Shown here piece after piece: positions 35,814-47,570 of a stretch of DNA of 64,000 bases. Below the pieces are notes generated by a model. The model searched no databases and was not told the origin of the DNA. It worked only from the letters and a program-made list of their open reading frames with translations. Position 1 is the stretch's first letter. Every line of letters begins with the position of its first letter. The DNA comes from Bugulina stolonifera (taxonomy: Eukaryota > Bryozoa > Gymnolaemata > Cheilostomatida > Bugulidae), in NCBI GenBank assembly GCA_935421135.1, contig OW285194.1, positions 7,672,376 through 7,736,375 of the forward strand, written 5' to 3'. The position numbers and the translations under genes are program-made.

Positions 35814-37694
35814 AATCTATTTATCCATCTCTACATTTGTATATGTTACAGCCATATGATATTATTATTTTATTGAAATGGGGAGAGTTTAATATTATGG
35901 AACATTAGATTCACCACTAATTTAAATTCTGATGATTATATATCATGTTAAACTGTATGGTTGCAATTTTGGTATTTATTGTTTATGTTTTTTACACGCA
36001 TTTACATATTTGCAGACATAATGTACCTAAAGTCTTTCTTGTGTAATACATAGGCCTACTTGCACATGTTAAAGTCTGAACCTAGAGTTTATTATAGAAT
36101 TATATTACGTTGTGCTACATTGTATCTTATTTATCATGCTATGTGGAGAATGTAATTTTATTGGCTGGTAACTAGATATCTACATGTATATATAACAACC
36201 AATTGTTAGTGTTGGTACTCACACTGGATACTGGCATTTGCTGCAGAAAATAAATATCATCATGCTTCCTGCCCAACATGTTGGCCCCCTTTGTGGTCGC
36301 TTCACCACAGCATGTCATATCTGTAGGTTGGTGTACAATGCTAGACAACACAACCCATTAGTCGGGTACAACCACTTATACACTAGGTCACTAGTGAATA
36401 CATTTAAACACATTTATGGTAAAATTTATATTTTTTGTATTAAGGAGTGCACATTTGTATTATTTAAGTATATATCAGGTGTTTATCAGCTAGCACAATC
36501 CAGATTTTTAGTCTCTTCTAGTAGGCTTTACTTTTGTGCAGAAAATAAACTTTGTTTTCTTACAAAGTGAAATAATTTTTAGGGCAAGTTTTATGTGGAA
36601 AGAAATTTGAAATTGCTCGGCAATTGATCTTAGTCATATATAACTCCATGACTCTAAAGTCATGCAGATGCACCATTAAGTGGACATGCTACACCCACAT
36701 GGATCCTGTTTGTTTTTATTTGCATGTTTACGCATTACATTACTTGGAAAGGTAAAATGCCCAAGACACACATTATAATAATGTGAAATAGGTCGGAGTT
36801 GTCAGTTCTTCGCTATGTTGTGTCAATAAAAGAGAAGACAACTTTGCAGTACACAGTGCATATTTGAATACGCGCTCTTCATTTGGAAGCTTTTTCAAAT
36901 TTGAGTGGAATGCTGCTGTTTCTGCTGCTGCTGCTGCCGCCGCTGCTGCTGCTGCAGACTATATACTTTGTAGGATTGTCCAATGATGTGTTATGCATGT
37001 GCATTTTACATGTGCACGCCTATTACCACTGTTGTTGCACATTATTTTGTATTACATCTGATTGCATTCAACTGCTTTTTTGGAAGGCTGTCTATGAGTC
37101 TTACTAGGTGAGAGAGTGAAGAGGTGGTTGAATGTGCCCTAATTTACATTACCATACTGAACCTGTATTTCCATGTGCAGTTGCCCTGGATACATGTCGA
37201 TGGATCTTTTAATAGTTGACAATACTATTCCTACAAGAAATGACAATAAATAGCACCCAAGTGCTGTGTGAAGCTGTATGATGCAGTATTTACTGTACAT
37301 GTACATGTAGTATTAAAAATCACTCAACAGCTACCTCTCTACCAAGTACACAGCAATGTTAGGATTTTTTTCTGTTTAACTGAATTTTTATAACAAACAA
37401 TAAAATGTAGGACATTATGATAATACATGTAATTGAATTCAGACTAGTAGAACATTACACTGTAATGTTTGGCCAGCAATAGTAGTCTAACAGCCTAATA
37501 GACTTGGAATGTCTTATTTATAGATATTGTGGAAGCCTTAGACTTTTACTGAAACCAAGTATGAATTAAATTAAAATAATAGACAATGTTAATCACACCC
37601 TATTGTAATCTATGGCATGTGTGCTGCAGGTAAGAAGTTTGCTTAACAAAGTGAAAAAGCAGAAAAAATATGGTGGATAAATATGTGTAAACAG
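35814..37694. other. downstream of gene B, no gene seen
   Basis: AT-rich, with a GTTGTC-family inverted pair at about 36797-36842 and a CTG-repeat (36900-36957). The 110-codon frame at 36238-36570 has no recognisable features and low-complexity composition. I regard it as non-coding. Confidence 0.55.
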
Positions 37695-38868
37695 CAGTGC
37701 TCAAAGTCAGCCGGTTCGGACCGGTTCGCCGAACCCCTAAGAAAATTAGCACTCTGTCTTACCGGTTCTACCGAATAGGTAAAAAATAATTATGTTGTAG
37801 AAAAAAGTTTTGCATTATTTTAATAAAATTTCAATTGATTGATCACCATGCAATGTTGTGGGGAATTCCAACAGCAAAATTGTCATCTGTTGTAAGAAAA
37901 CGAGCAGAGATGAGAGATTGCAGCTCAGTTGGATGAGAGCTCAAGTAGATTTAAGGAAATGGGAAAATTTGAATAGCTAGAAGCAGGAGTTTGAAAATAC
38001 TGGGATGGTGCTATTAAGCTCTCGGTAATAACTACCACACTTTTAGAACCTAGGCAATAGATTTTTTCTTCACTGAACAAGCAATCCTCTTCTGATATCA
38101 AATTATCAATTATCATATCAATTCTAATTCAACTATCACTATGTCAAAACAAAGGAGACTGGAAAGTTTTTTTTACTACTACTGCTACTACTACTGCTAG
38201 TAGTTCAGGATTAGAGTATTCTATTCACTCAATGAAGACAGCACAAAATTAAAAATATTAAAAAAATTTCCAGAATTTAATTGAATAAAAAATGGTATAT
38301 TAGTATTTGAATAAATAATTAAATTGTTTTGCTTATTGTTGCTATTTTGATTCTATGTAGTTGAAAGTGATTGTATTTTGCAGATAATAGTGGATAGTGA
38401 TAAAAGTGTATAAAATATTAGTTTTAATTTTAATTATTATAATAATATAATTAATAAATTATGTTTTGATCATTTATTTTTATAAACATTGAATCACATT
38501 GCTGTAACTAACATCAACAGTGAATGTGAAAGCGTACAAAGATAAAAATATCATATGATTGGTGCACAGGATTCTGGATATTAATGGTGCCCCATCATGT
38601 GTGATGGTCAGCATTCACTTAGTCCCTTTGCTCAATACTTGTTGGTATGGTCCTGTCTTTGATTTTGAGTTGTTTATCTGTTGAAACCTAGTATATTAAG
38701 ACGTGTGAATACTTCTGCAATTGGTTTTTGAAGGGCTTTTAGGCACTGAAATCGCTCTTAGGGCTTCAGCGGCCGGGGCTCCGCCCCGGACCCCGTTGGG
38801 GGGCTTACAGCGCCCCCCAAACCCCCTGCTGGAGAATAGGTAAGAAAAAAATTAGACTTTGAGCACTG
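37695..38868. mobile_element. hAT-like non-autonomous element 3 (1,174 bp)
   Basis: Starts CAGTGCTCAAAGTCAG and ends TTAGACTTTGAGCACTG, flanked by the identical 8-mer GTAAACAG (37687-37694 and 38869-38876). The interior is AT-rich, with a subterminal GCCGGTTCGGACCGGTTCGC and a GC-rich palindromic patch at 38771-38820. There is no transposase frame. Confidence 0.93.
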
Positions 38869-38984
38869 GTAAACAGGCACAATATATAATTCTAAGAGTA
38901 AACAGGTTCTGAGGCTAGTTTAATGGCTTGTCCAAACATGTTGTTGTTTTTCTTTAATGACCTTGAACTGGTCTTTGTATTTTT

Positions 38985-40462
38985 CATAGAATTACCTCCC
39001 CTAGAATGCTTACTCGTAGTCACGTGACAATATCCACTAGCGGGAGGTTCGCTAGTGTGGAACAGACGGATGAAGGTAGTTTTCTCATTGTTTACATTGG
39101 CAACCATTATAATTATATACACCACGAAAAATTTTTGGAAGGGGATTTCAATGCTTTCTCAGCTTTTTTGCCCAAATATTTTTTATAGAACATAGACTAG
39201 GTATGTTGATGTATATAAAACAGACCATAAAATTGGTTTAAAAGCTTTATGACTGTAATAAATTTGGCCACTAATTAGACTCTATTTCCATTGCTATAAC
39301 CTATGTTTTATATATATTATAGTGAATCTATTGTGCCCACCCAACTCTGTTGCCATGGTTTGTGATAAGAACTTGGGCTAACAATGTCAGCACAATATTT
39401 TATTATATTGCTAAACAAAATCATAGGAATAGCACATTGGTAAATGTACCCAATCAATGAGTAAAAATAGTCAACTAATAATGGGGCAGCTGACAACCAC
39501 CATTTGGTACCTTAGGTTGAATGCCAGCATGCACAGCACTACAGGATAAAGTTGTGCCATAATAGCTTATGCTATATACCACAAGAGTGTCACTGTATAG
39601 ATTATAATTATAGCTGATTAGTAATATTAAGTGATACAGGTACAGATTGCATGTAGGTGCACTTATACATGTAAATGAATAAATTATTTAGCAAATATTA
39701 GTACAGTTAGGCTACATGTACACTGGCCAATATTAGAAAGGTGTACAAATTGTGATGTAAACTTAATACTTATTTGTTAGCCTGAATTAGCCTGAATTAT
39801 GCATGAGTAGATTATTTATAGACATTATAGTATATCATTGTGGGATTATACAGTATATATGTGATGCAGCATAAAATTACTGGAGACCTTCATTGTATTG
39901 TAAAAGTATTGTTAATCAAAACTATAGCTGGAAGTTATGACAGGGTATATGTGGGGGAGGTTGAATCAGACAGGAGCCCTTATTCTAATACAGGTTGAAT
40001 AATTAGATGAGAGACAATGATTCTGGCAATTCTCTGCTGGAAACATTAGGGAAAAGTTTATGACAAAAGCAAAACTCTTAGCTCGAGTCAGGTTCTTATC
40101 ACAAACCATAACTACAAAAGTTGGGTGGGCGCAATAGATCCACTATAATATTATATAAAACATAGGTTATGACAATGGAAATAGGGTCTCTATTAGTGGT
40201 CAAATATATTACAGCCATAAAGCTTTGAAACAAATTTTATGGTCTGTTTTTAATACATTAACATACCTAGTCTATGTTCTGCAAAAAATATTTGGTCATA
40301 AAAGCTGGGAAAGTATTAAAATCCCTTCCCAAAAATTTTTCATCTTATATAAAATTATAATGGTTGCTAATGTAAACAATGAGAAAACAACCTTCATCCG
40401 GTTTCTCCTTGCAAGCGAGCGGTCACGTGATAAGTAAGCATTCTAGGGGAGGTAATTCTATG
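38985..40462. mobile_element. foldback DNA element with about 0.4-kb inverted repeats (1,478 bp)
   Basis: It starts CATAGAATTACCTCCCCTAG and ends with the complement. The left arm (38985 to about 39380) pairs with the right arm (about 40088-40462). The identical 8-mer GTATTTTT flanks it (38977-38984 and 40463-40470). The roughly 700-bp spacer has no coding frame. Long arms with an 8-bp duplication resemble Mutator-like or foldback elements (inference). The open frames at 38892-39188 and 40225-40437 are the two arms. Confidence 0.93.
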
Positions 40463-42350
40463 GTATTTTTAGTGGTATTATTCTTGTAAAAATATTTATC
40501 ACAATTGGGAAATAGCAAATACATTGTAAGTATCCCAATTTAATAAATATAACAAGCTTAATTTAATTTACCTTTATTTTTTACAGATGGAGAATAAAGA
40601 AGCTCCATTTTGACCTACATCAAAAATGCTTGGTATACTGATAGAAAAATGTCCTACTTGTTGGGTAAATGACAGCAAACCAGTAACACGTGCTATTGGA
40701 TTAATTAAAAGCACACAAATAGAATACTTGGAATATGATGTTAATTTAAAATGTGATGTTGGTTAAGAAATCGTAACATGAGAAGCATTATTGAAGAAAT
40801 TATTTTTCTCTCTAAACAAGATCAACTAGCAGTAGTAAAGGCCTGGCTACACGAGAGGCCGATTGTTCTTTTTCGGCCTTCAGAGCCTCGTAATTAGCCT
40901 CAGTAAAAATTTATATGAATAATGAATTTTTAAACCAAGTATAGTCTACATTGGAAGCAGGTTTGGGATTAGACACACTATGTACTTAATATATGTACAT
41001 TGTACTTATTAGCATAAGTATTATTATATTACAATCTGTATTTTGAAAGAAACAGTTTACTTGGGTTGGGGTAGTTTAGGCCTCCAAGCTTTATAACCAA
41101 CTATTTGTTGTGTTTGTTACATGTATATCATTGTAACTTGTTTTCTACCTGCTAAGTAATCTTTATATTTCATAGAAAGAGGAAGTGTAAGGTTTTTCAT
41201 AGAACTGTAATATAAACCACATTCAGTGTTTATTAATGCTATTATAATGATGCTACATAAATAATTTATGAGCCAGTGATGGAGTATTTGTGCTTTTAGG
41301 CTCCTTTATATTATTATGATAATATATTATGATCTGGTATACATGTAGAATTCAAAACTGTCTTCTCTATGCAACTACATGTACATACCTTTAGACATCG
41401 CAGAATTTGACTTTTATTCAGATTTCGCAAAAATAATTTAGAATCATAGATCGATCATATACAATTATTATATTATTTGTTATAATTAAAACACATTATT
41501 TTTATATAACAAGAAATATTATTGCTTAAGTTCAAGCGATAGACTGAGTTTTCTTATTGCAAAATGGAAAACTAGAATAATGGATTAAAATATAAAAAAC
41601 ATAAATACATGCACTGCAAAATTTGCGATAAAAGTTGAGAGGGCTACGATATATGTAATGCACATATATATTCACTGCATATAGACCATACATTGCATCA
41701 TATGTGTAGGGTGCAGGCTGGTGCAGGCAGGAAATAGATGTGAGATTCTTAATTAATAGCCAAGTGACAATCATGAGCTATTTAAAGGACATTGAAGGTC
41801 ATATTATTATAATCATGTAGTCATTGCAGGAAATATGACTTCCACATTAGCATGCTATGTTACACTACATTGTTATTTTGTTGTCATCGTAGGAAATATG
41901 ACTTTGAAATTATCATGTTACATTATCACATTATTATTGTTCCAATTTGCTGCATAAAATGATACTAAAACATTTTTACTGACTGCCCTTTCTAATAGGG
42001 GAGGTCAATAAATACTCGCAAGTCACCATTCTTAGAGGTCTTTTACAATGTATTATGCAAGATTCTAGCCATTGCTCATAAAACCATATTTTCCCAGAGA
42101 CAAACCAATCACCTTGTGGTGTGAACATGTACAGATGGCACGTGAAGTGGTAATAGCAGTACGTAATAGCGGTACGTAATAGTGGTACGAAAGCTTATAC
42201 AACACTAGCCAATTCCGAAAATGCACACCTGAGTTATCTTCTCTCTTTCTCTTTCATATTGCATGTGATTTGTGACTGCTGTATTCAACAGATTACATGC
42301 ATAATTACAACAATATCCCATTATGTTACATGTACATACAGCACATGTAG

Positions 42351-42512
42351 ACTACTAAGTACTGGATGGAGGATTTTAGCTGCCTATCACAGCACCAGAA
42401 GGCGTCAAAGGTCGTGACTCAGTCACGGGACAGGAAGTCACCAATCTTGTTTTTCCATGGCTTAAGATCATCGGATGCCAGGAAAAAGTTTTTGATTTTT
42501 CCTTACGGGGTA
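42351..42512 (+). pseudogene. decayed copy D of the secreted protein family (exon 3 only)
   Basis: Starts after a preserved acceptor (ACATGTAG) and aligns with exon 3 of gene B. It has two in-frame stops (TAA replacing the codon after Asp-Tyr, and TAG in GGFQL), a 15-nt deletion removing five codons before TNLV, a one-base insertion near the end and a damaged donor (GTAGGC instead of GTAAGG). No exon 1, 2 or 4 was found nearby. It is clearly a unitary remnant of a tandem duplicate. Confidence 0.9.
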
Positions 42513-42784
42513 GGCAGCAGAAAATTACTATTTCGATTTGTAAATAAACTTTTCTCTTCTTCTTACATTGTAGTTCCAAGAACTTACCTGCCTTTGCAAA
42601 TATCCGATGTATGAATTTTATGCCAGGGGTATTGGTTTATCTCTCATAAAGTTATCTTTTATTATTAATATCAGGCAAGAAAGCTGGAATCTGAAGACAT
42701 CCACAGGTTTTCTTGAATTTGGGTTAGAAAAAGCAGTCTAAGTGGTATAGGAGCATATTTAGGCTGGCTGCTCTTCCTAACGCC

Positions 42785-42875
42785 TCCAATGACCTTTACA
42801 GGAATCAAACCAGGATCTTCCACATAAAAGCCCAGAGCTCTTACTCTTAGGCCAACGGCTGCTCCCTCGTAGGTT
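42785..42875 (-). repeat. tRNA-derived SINE, unit 2 copy
   Basis: On the minus strand: TTGGCCTAAGAGTAAGAGC (A-box-like) and GATCCTGGTTTGATTCC (B-box-like). It is orthologous by duplication to the copy at about 35035-35110. Confidence 0.6.
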
Positions 42876-43739
42876 TAGGTTAAAATAGAATGATCACTCT
42901 TTAACTCTCATATACTGTAACAAACATAATGGTGATTCTTTGGGTGCAAATGATTGGGGTGGGGACGACTCCAATCACACTGAAAAAGTTCACAGAGAGA
43001 GAGAGAGGGCAAATCCTAAACTGTCGTCGATGGTATACACTATCGTTAATAAGCTAGTACAATGTTGACAGATATTAAAACGTCTAAATTTTCTGTGTCG
43101 GGGAACTTGCGATGTGTGTCATACTATACCACTTCCGTGTCGGAGCACTTGCCATGATGTGTGTCAGCCTAGTCTATTGTTGATCCTTTACTGAAATGCA
43201 TAATGATATGATACAAAGCTTTTTATGAACTATCAATATTCTACAGAATAGCGACTGAACTCATTGGAATTCTAACATGTAAATATATAGAAGTTAGCAA
43301 TATGTTTAGGAACAACCACTTGAATTCTAAAACCCAATCTCGTCTCGTGTCGAATTTTTGAGAAGCAGTGTCTATAATCTCGTCTCAAATTCAAAATGCT
43401 GTCTCGTTTCACCTCTAGCTCCATACACATGGATCCTGGTTGTTTTTTATTAGCATGACGTGTATGCATCACTTGGCAAAGGTAAATAATGCTCAAGACA
43501 TTATAATACAAAATATGTAGGAGTTATCAGCTCTCTGTTATACCATCACAAAGGGAGGAGGCGACTTTGAAGAGCAATAATGATTTTTGGCATTCAATGT
43601 ACATTTGAATGTGCACTTTTCATTTGGAAGTTATTTAAATTTTGCTGTATGCTCCTGCTGTAGAATTGTTAAGCACATTATACTTGTAGGAATATTCCAC
43701 TGATATTTTATGCATGTACACTGTTATGTGCCCATGTGT

Positions 43740-43835
43740 TAATACGCCTACTACCCCATGCACATGCATTATTCGTATGCACATGCATCATTCGTATGCA
43801 AATGCATCACTCGTATGCAGATGCACCGTTGCACT
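43740..43835. repeat. tandem repeat CGTATGCACATGCATCATT
   Basis: About four imperfect 19-bp units (ATTCGTATGCACATGCATC, with A/G changes). Confidence 0.75.
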
Positions 43836-44221
43836 TTACAAATACCTCTTCTACTAACAAAGCAATTTAAAACTGAAATCAGATAGACTGTAGGGCTAAT
43901 AGAAGAAAACCAAGGCTTGGAGAATGGAACCAAAGACAAGCAATTGGCTTGGCTTTCATGACAATGTACATGGCACCCTGAAATTTTACCAATTTCAATC
44001 TAAATGATTTAAATTACTGCACTGTTGATCTGCAAAAAAGTGAAAACTGTAGATTTTAGAGCGTTGCTCCGCAAGAGAGGACAACTTCAATGTTGATTTT
44101 ACTTTGAAATAATCATTTTGTACCTGTTGTAATCACGTATTTGTTGCTTCATAAATCTTCCAAAATATGACGAATCTGAAAATCTGCAATATGACACGCG
44201 TATAGATGGTTTATTTTCAGG

Positions 44222-44345
44222 CTAACATATGGGCATAGATGCGTAGATGTTTAGACACGTACAGTGTAGATATAGACACATAGGCACATAGACATACAAG
44301 CACATAGACATAGGCATATGCAGACATACGCACATAGACATACAG
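44222..44345. repeat. CATAGACATA-type simple repeat
   Basis: Runs of ACACATAGGCACATAGACATAC. The 108-codon minus-strand frame over it (MPMSMCLYVYVPMCLYL-like) is a repeat artefact. Confidence 0.7.
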
Positions 44346-47279
44346 TTATTTGAAGATTTTTCTCTCATTATTTTGTTAGACATTTGCATTGCATCTGAGA
44401 TGCATTTCGCTGAGAGAACAGAGAGTTTAATATGCCTTACTTGACATGGCCGCATTATTTGACCTGCGTGCATGGCACAGAATAAAAGTACATGGATCCT
44501 TATAGATGATAATATTTTCCTTATCAAGTAATAACAACTAAAGTACACCTAAGTCAAGTTGGTGTCAAGAAGCTGTGCGATACAGTATTTAGTATCAAAA
44601 ATCATTCAACACCTACATGTACATGTATGTATAACCTTTTTTCCAAGGACACAAAGCTATTATAATTTCTTACATTGAACTAAATTGTGACAACAAGTCA
44701 AAAAGATTGGGTGTATTCAATGCCTGTGCAAGCATATCTAGAAAATTGAAAGAAAAATTACCGTCCAAAAATGGGTCTTCCACTTGAATAAGCATTTGAT
44801 TTGCCTGCCTGACTCTTCAAAGATGTATTTACCTTTCCAAGTTCTTGCCAATATTTCCAGCTATTTCTACAAAAAATTATTCCATTAAGTAGGAAACTTG
44901 GTAGCGAGGTTAAAATAATATCATTGGTTACTGATGCTCACATCATGGTGTATGGTGGTGAAACTACACCCTCCTTTTAGTAGAACTATTACACTTGTAT
45001 GTATTATATGCATTTTATAAGATTTGTCTAAATTACAAAATAAAAATTTGCAACGATAGTGTATGTACATGTAGGTTACTCAAAATATATTCAATGTAGC
45101 ATTAGGGACTACAACTTGTACACTTTACATGTAATACAGATACACGACTTGCACGAATAAGTAAAATATTATATAAGGATAAATGATCGAAATGCATAAA
45201 ATAAATAAGTATTTGCATCTAAACATGTATAGAGATGTAATATGTACATTCATAACCACAATCACTTTCAACTGTTTAAAATGCAGGACATTGTGGTAAT
45301 ACTATAATTTATATTTAATTGAATTCACATTTGTAGAACATTACTGTGATGTTGGGTTAGCAAAAAATGTCTTGGTATGTCTTATTTATAAGTTGTTAGA
45401 GTCTAGCAAAGTATGAATTAAATTAAAATAATAGACAATACTAATCACACCCTATTGTAGTCTATGGCATGTCTGCCACAGACAGGAAGTCGATTTAAAA
45501 ATAAAATTAGTCAAGTAGGACATCAAAACGAGAAGTAAATTGTGTCAGTTAAATAAATGAAAGCAGTCAGGCACATTCTTTTATTTAATTCTACAATTGA
45601 GCAGTTTGTAAAGTTAGTGTAATTGCTGGTCAAAACAAGCACACTATTTTTGAGAAAGTCAGGGTGGGTTTTAAGCAAGGAATAAATTTTTGAAAGCTCG
45701 GCCATCACAATTTGGAGCCTGTTTCAAGAAAAATGTACCAGCCATGCATTGACAACTGCAAGAGTGTCTTTTTTTAAATGCAACAAGATAGAGTTAAATT
45801 ACATGTTGTTTTGTTTAAAATGCAAGCAAACCAACATTTCTAGTTTTTTTACAAAATAGTAAATTGTGTTCGAGATCAAAGTGGTAACTCTGTTACCATA
45901 AACCAGTATCACCAACTATATTTCTGAAAATTGAATAGTACGAGTGTGATGTACGAGGTAGTAGATCTAGGCACACAAGCAAGAAATGCGTGAGTGAGGG
46001 ATGATGAACTATGCCAAGGTCACTAGCAAGTTATCGTGTCTATTGATCTTTTTAGAAGCAATGACAATTTATGTCACACTTTTTCACATGCGCTTTGTTT
46101 TGAGACAAAAAATTTACATTTTCACATCCTCATCAAACATACACTAAATGCGATAATCCAAATTAAGGTCAATCCATAAGTAAAGGGGAGTGCCCTACAC
46201 GTGGAATAGTCTCGTGTGCATAGTTATTAGAATCAATACACAGCATGCAGCTCCAAGTGGATAAGAAAGTTTATAATCCATCAATGTAATAATTATATTT
46301 TGATACAGGGGATGCAATCTCAAGTCTCACCCACGCCAGCGTGTAATTTCGTCATGAATGAGGAACAATCTAAAGCAGTTTTAAATTCAACAAATGAGTT
46401 CGATTGGCTATGCTCGAGCCCACACAGTTTGCAGGCCTTTATGTGGTGGTCTTGAACCTATCCTTGTGTTTTTAATGATTTTATTCGTGTAAATATATTT
46501 ATCACAGTTGGGAAATGAAAAATAATCATATAATATCTTATTTAATAGCTATAACAAGCTTCATTTAATTAGATTTTATTTTGTGCAGGTGAAGAACAGG
46601 TGATCTCCTTTTTGACCTACATGTAAATCAAAAACATGTGATAGGATGAGATAGATGCATATTAATAGAAAAATGTTCTACTTATTGGGTAAATGACTGA
46701 AAACCAGCAACGCACATTACTCTAAGCATACAAATTAAATACTTGAAATGCGATGTTAATTTAAAATGTGATGCAGGTTAAGAAATCGTCAGATGAAGAC
46801 ATGTGAAATTATGAAACTAATTTGATTTAGATTCCTAACATTATATGGTATAAATTAGTTTTAAAATTGGTTGGTATCACCATAGTTGTAATCAAGTACA
46901 TGTGTACTTGATTATACTTGCAATTACATCTTGTACTTTCTGTACTTTCTGACTGATGTAACGTAAGCTTCCCACCTACAGGTTTTATAATACACATATG
47001 GTTCAGTTCTAAAAAAAGGGGAATTGAAGAGTTACTGTGTTGTGTATTCAGGTAATTTCTGCTAGCCGTTCTAGTGGTAACGGGATAGCAGACAGGAAAT
47101 AACTGTCAAATAATCTTATTTTGTCTTTTTCGAGGACATAGGTAGGGTAGGTACTTGATATGAACACATCCCATGACAATTATCATGTGATATAATATAC
47201 GTATGCTGTACTGTTGGTGGAGTAACCTTAAACAGTTTTGAAACATGTGAGTGTTAAATTCATACTAGTATTGCATGTT

Positions 47280-47570
47280 CTGTTCTGTTCTGTTTTGAAC
47301 TGTCTTTTTCGAAGCAGAACGTTTCAAAACCGGACAGTTTAACACCGGACAGTTCAAAACCTCAAACCCCAACCATCAGATTTCAACAAACTTTTGTTTT
47401 TAATTTTTTTTATTTAATCAATTAAATTGATTAATTAAAATTAATTATCTGCGAGTTTTGGTTTTTAGATTTAATCTACATAATTTCGAGCTGTCCGGTC
47501 TCGAACTGTCTGGTTTTGAAACGTCATGTTTCGAACTGTCTTTTTCGAAATGTCCCTTTACCAGTATAGG
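47280..47570. mobile_element. foldback-like element with GAACTGTC/GACAGTTC motifs
   Basis: Several direct and inverted copies of TTTTGAACTGTCTTTTTCGA and CCGGACAGTTCAAAACC surround an AT-rich centre. The left half pairs with the right half (GGTCTCGAACTGTCTGGTTT). No clean end or target duplication was identified. A related pattern occurs at 56710-56815. Confidence 0.5.

Larger units (their letters stand above)
32048..40790 (+). repeat. segmental duplication, unit 1 (contains gene B)
   Basis: Blocks of clear similarity occur in the same order in 41075-46790. Examples are 32048-32280 with 41075-41330, 33990-34150 with 41680-41830, 34210-35400 with 41970-43160, 36700-36910 with 43430-43650, 37260-37630 with 44570-45485, and 40470-40790 with 46450-46795. 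The unit has since gained a hAT-like MITE and a foldback element. Confidence 0.85.
41075..46790 (+). repeat. segmental duplication, unit 2 (contains the pseudogene)
   Basis: Diverged, partly deleted copy of 32048-40790 in the same order and orientation. The parts matching coding exons 1, 2 and 4 of gene B are not found. It lacks the foldback element, showing that insertion came after the duplication. Confidence 0.83.

Noticed and set aside
36238..36570. 110-codon plus-strand frame downstream of gene B
   Set aside because: No signal, domain or conserved copy in the duplicated segment, so it is probably chance.
38892..40437. Related short frames at 38892-39188 and 40225-40437 as a conserved gene pair
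   Set aside because: They are the two arms of the foldback element read in opposite directions.
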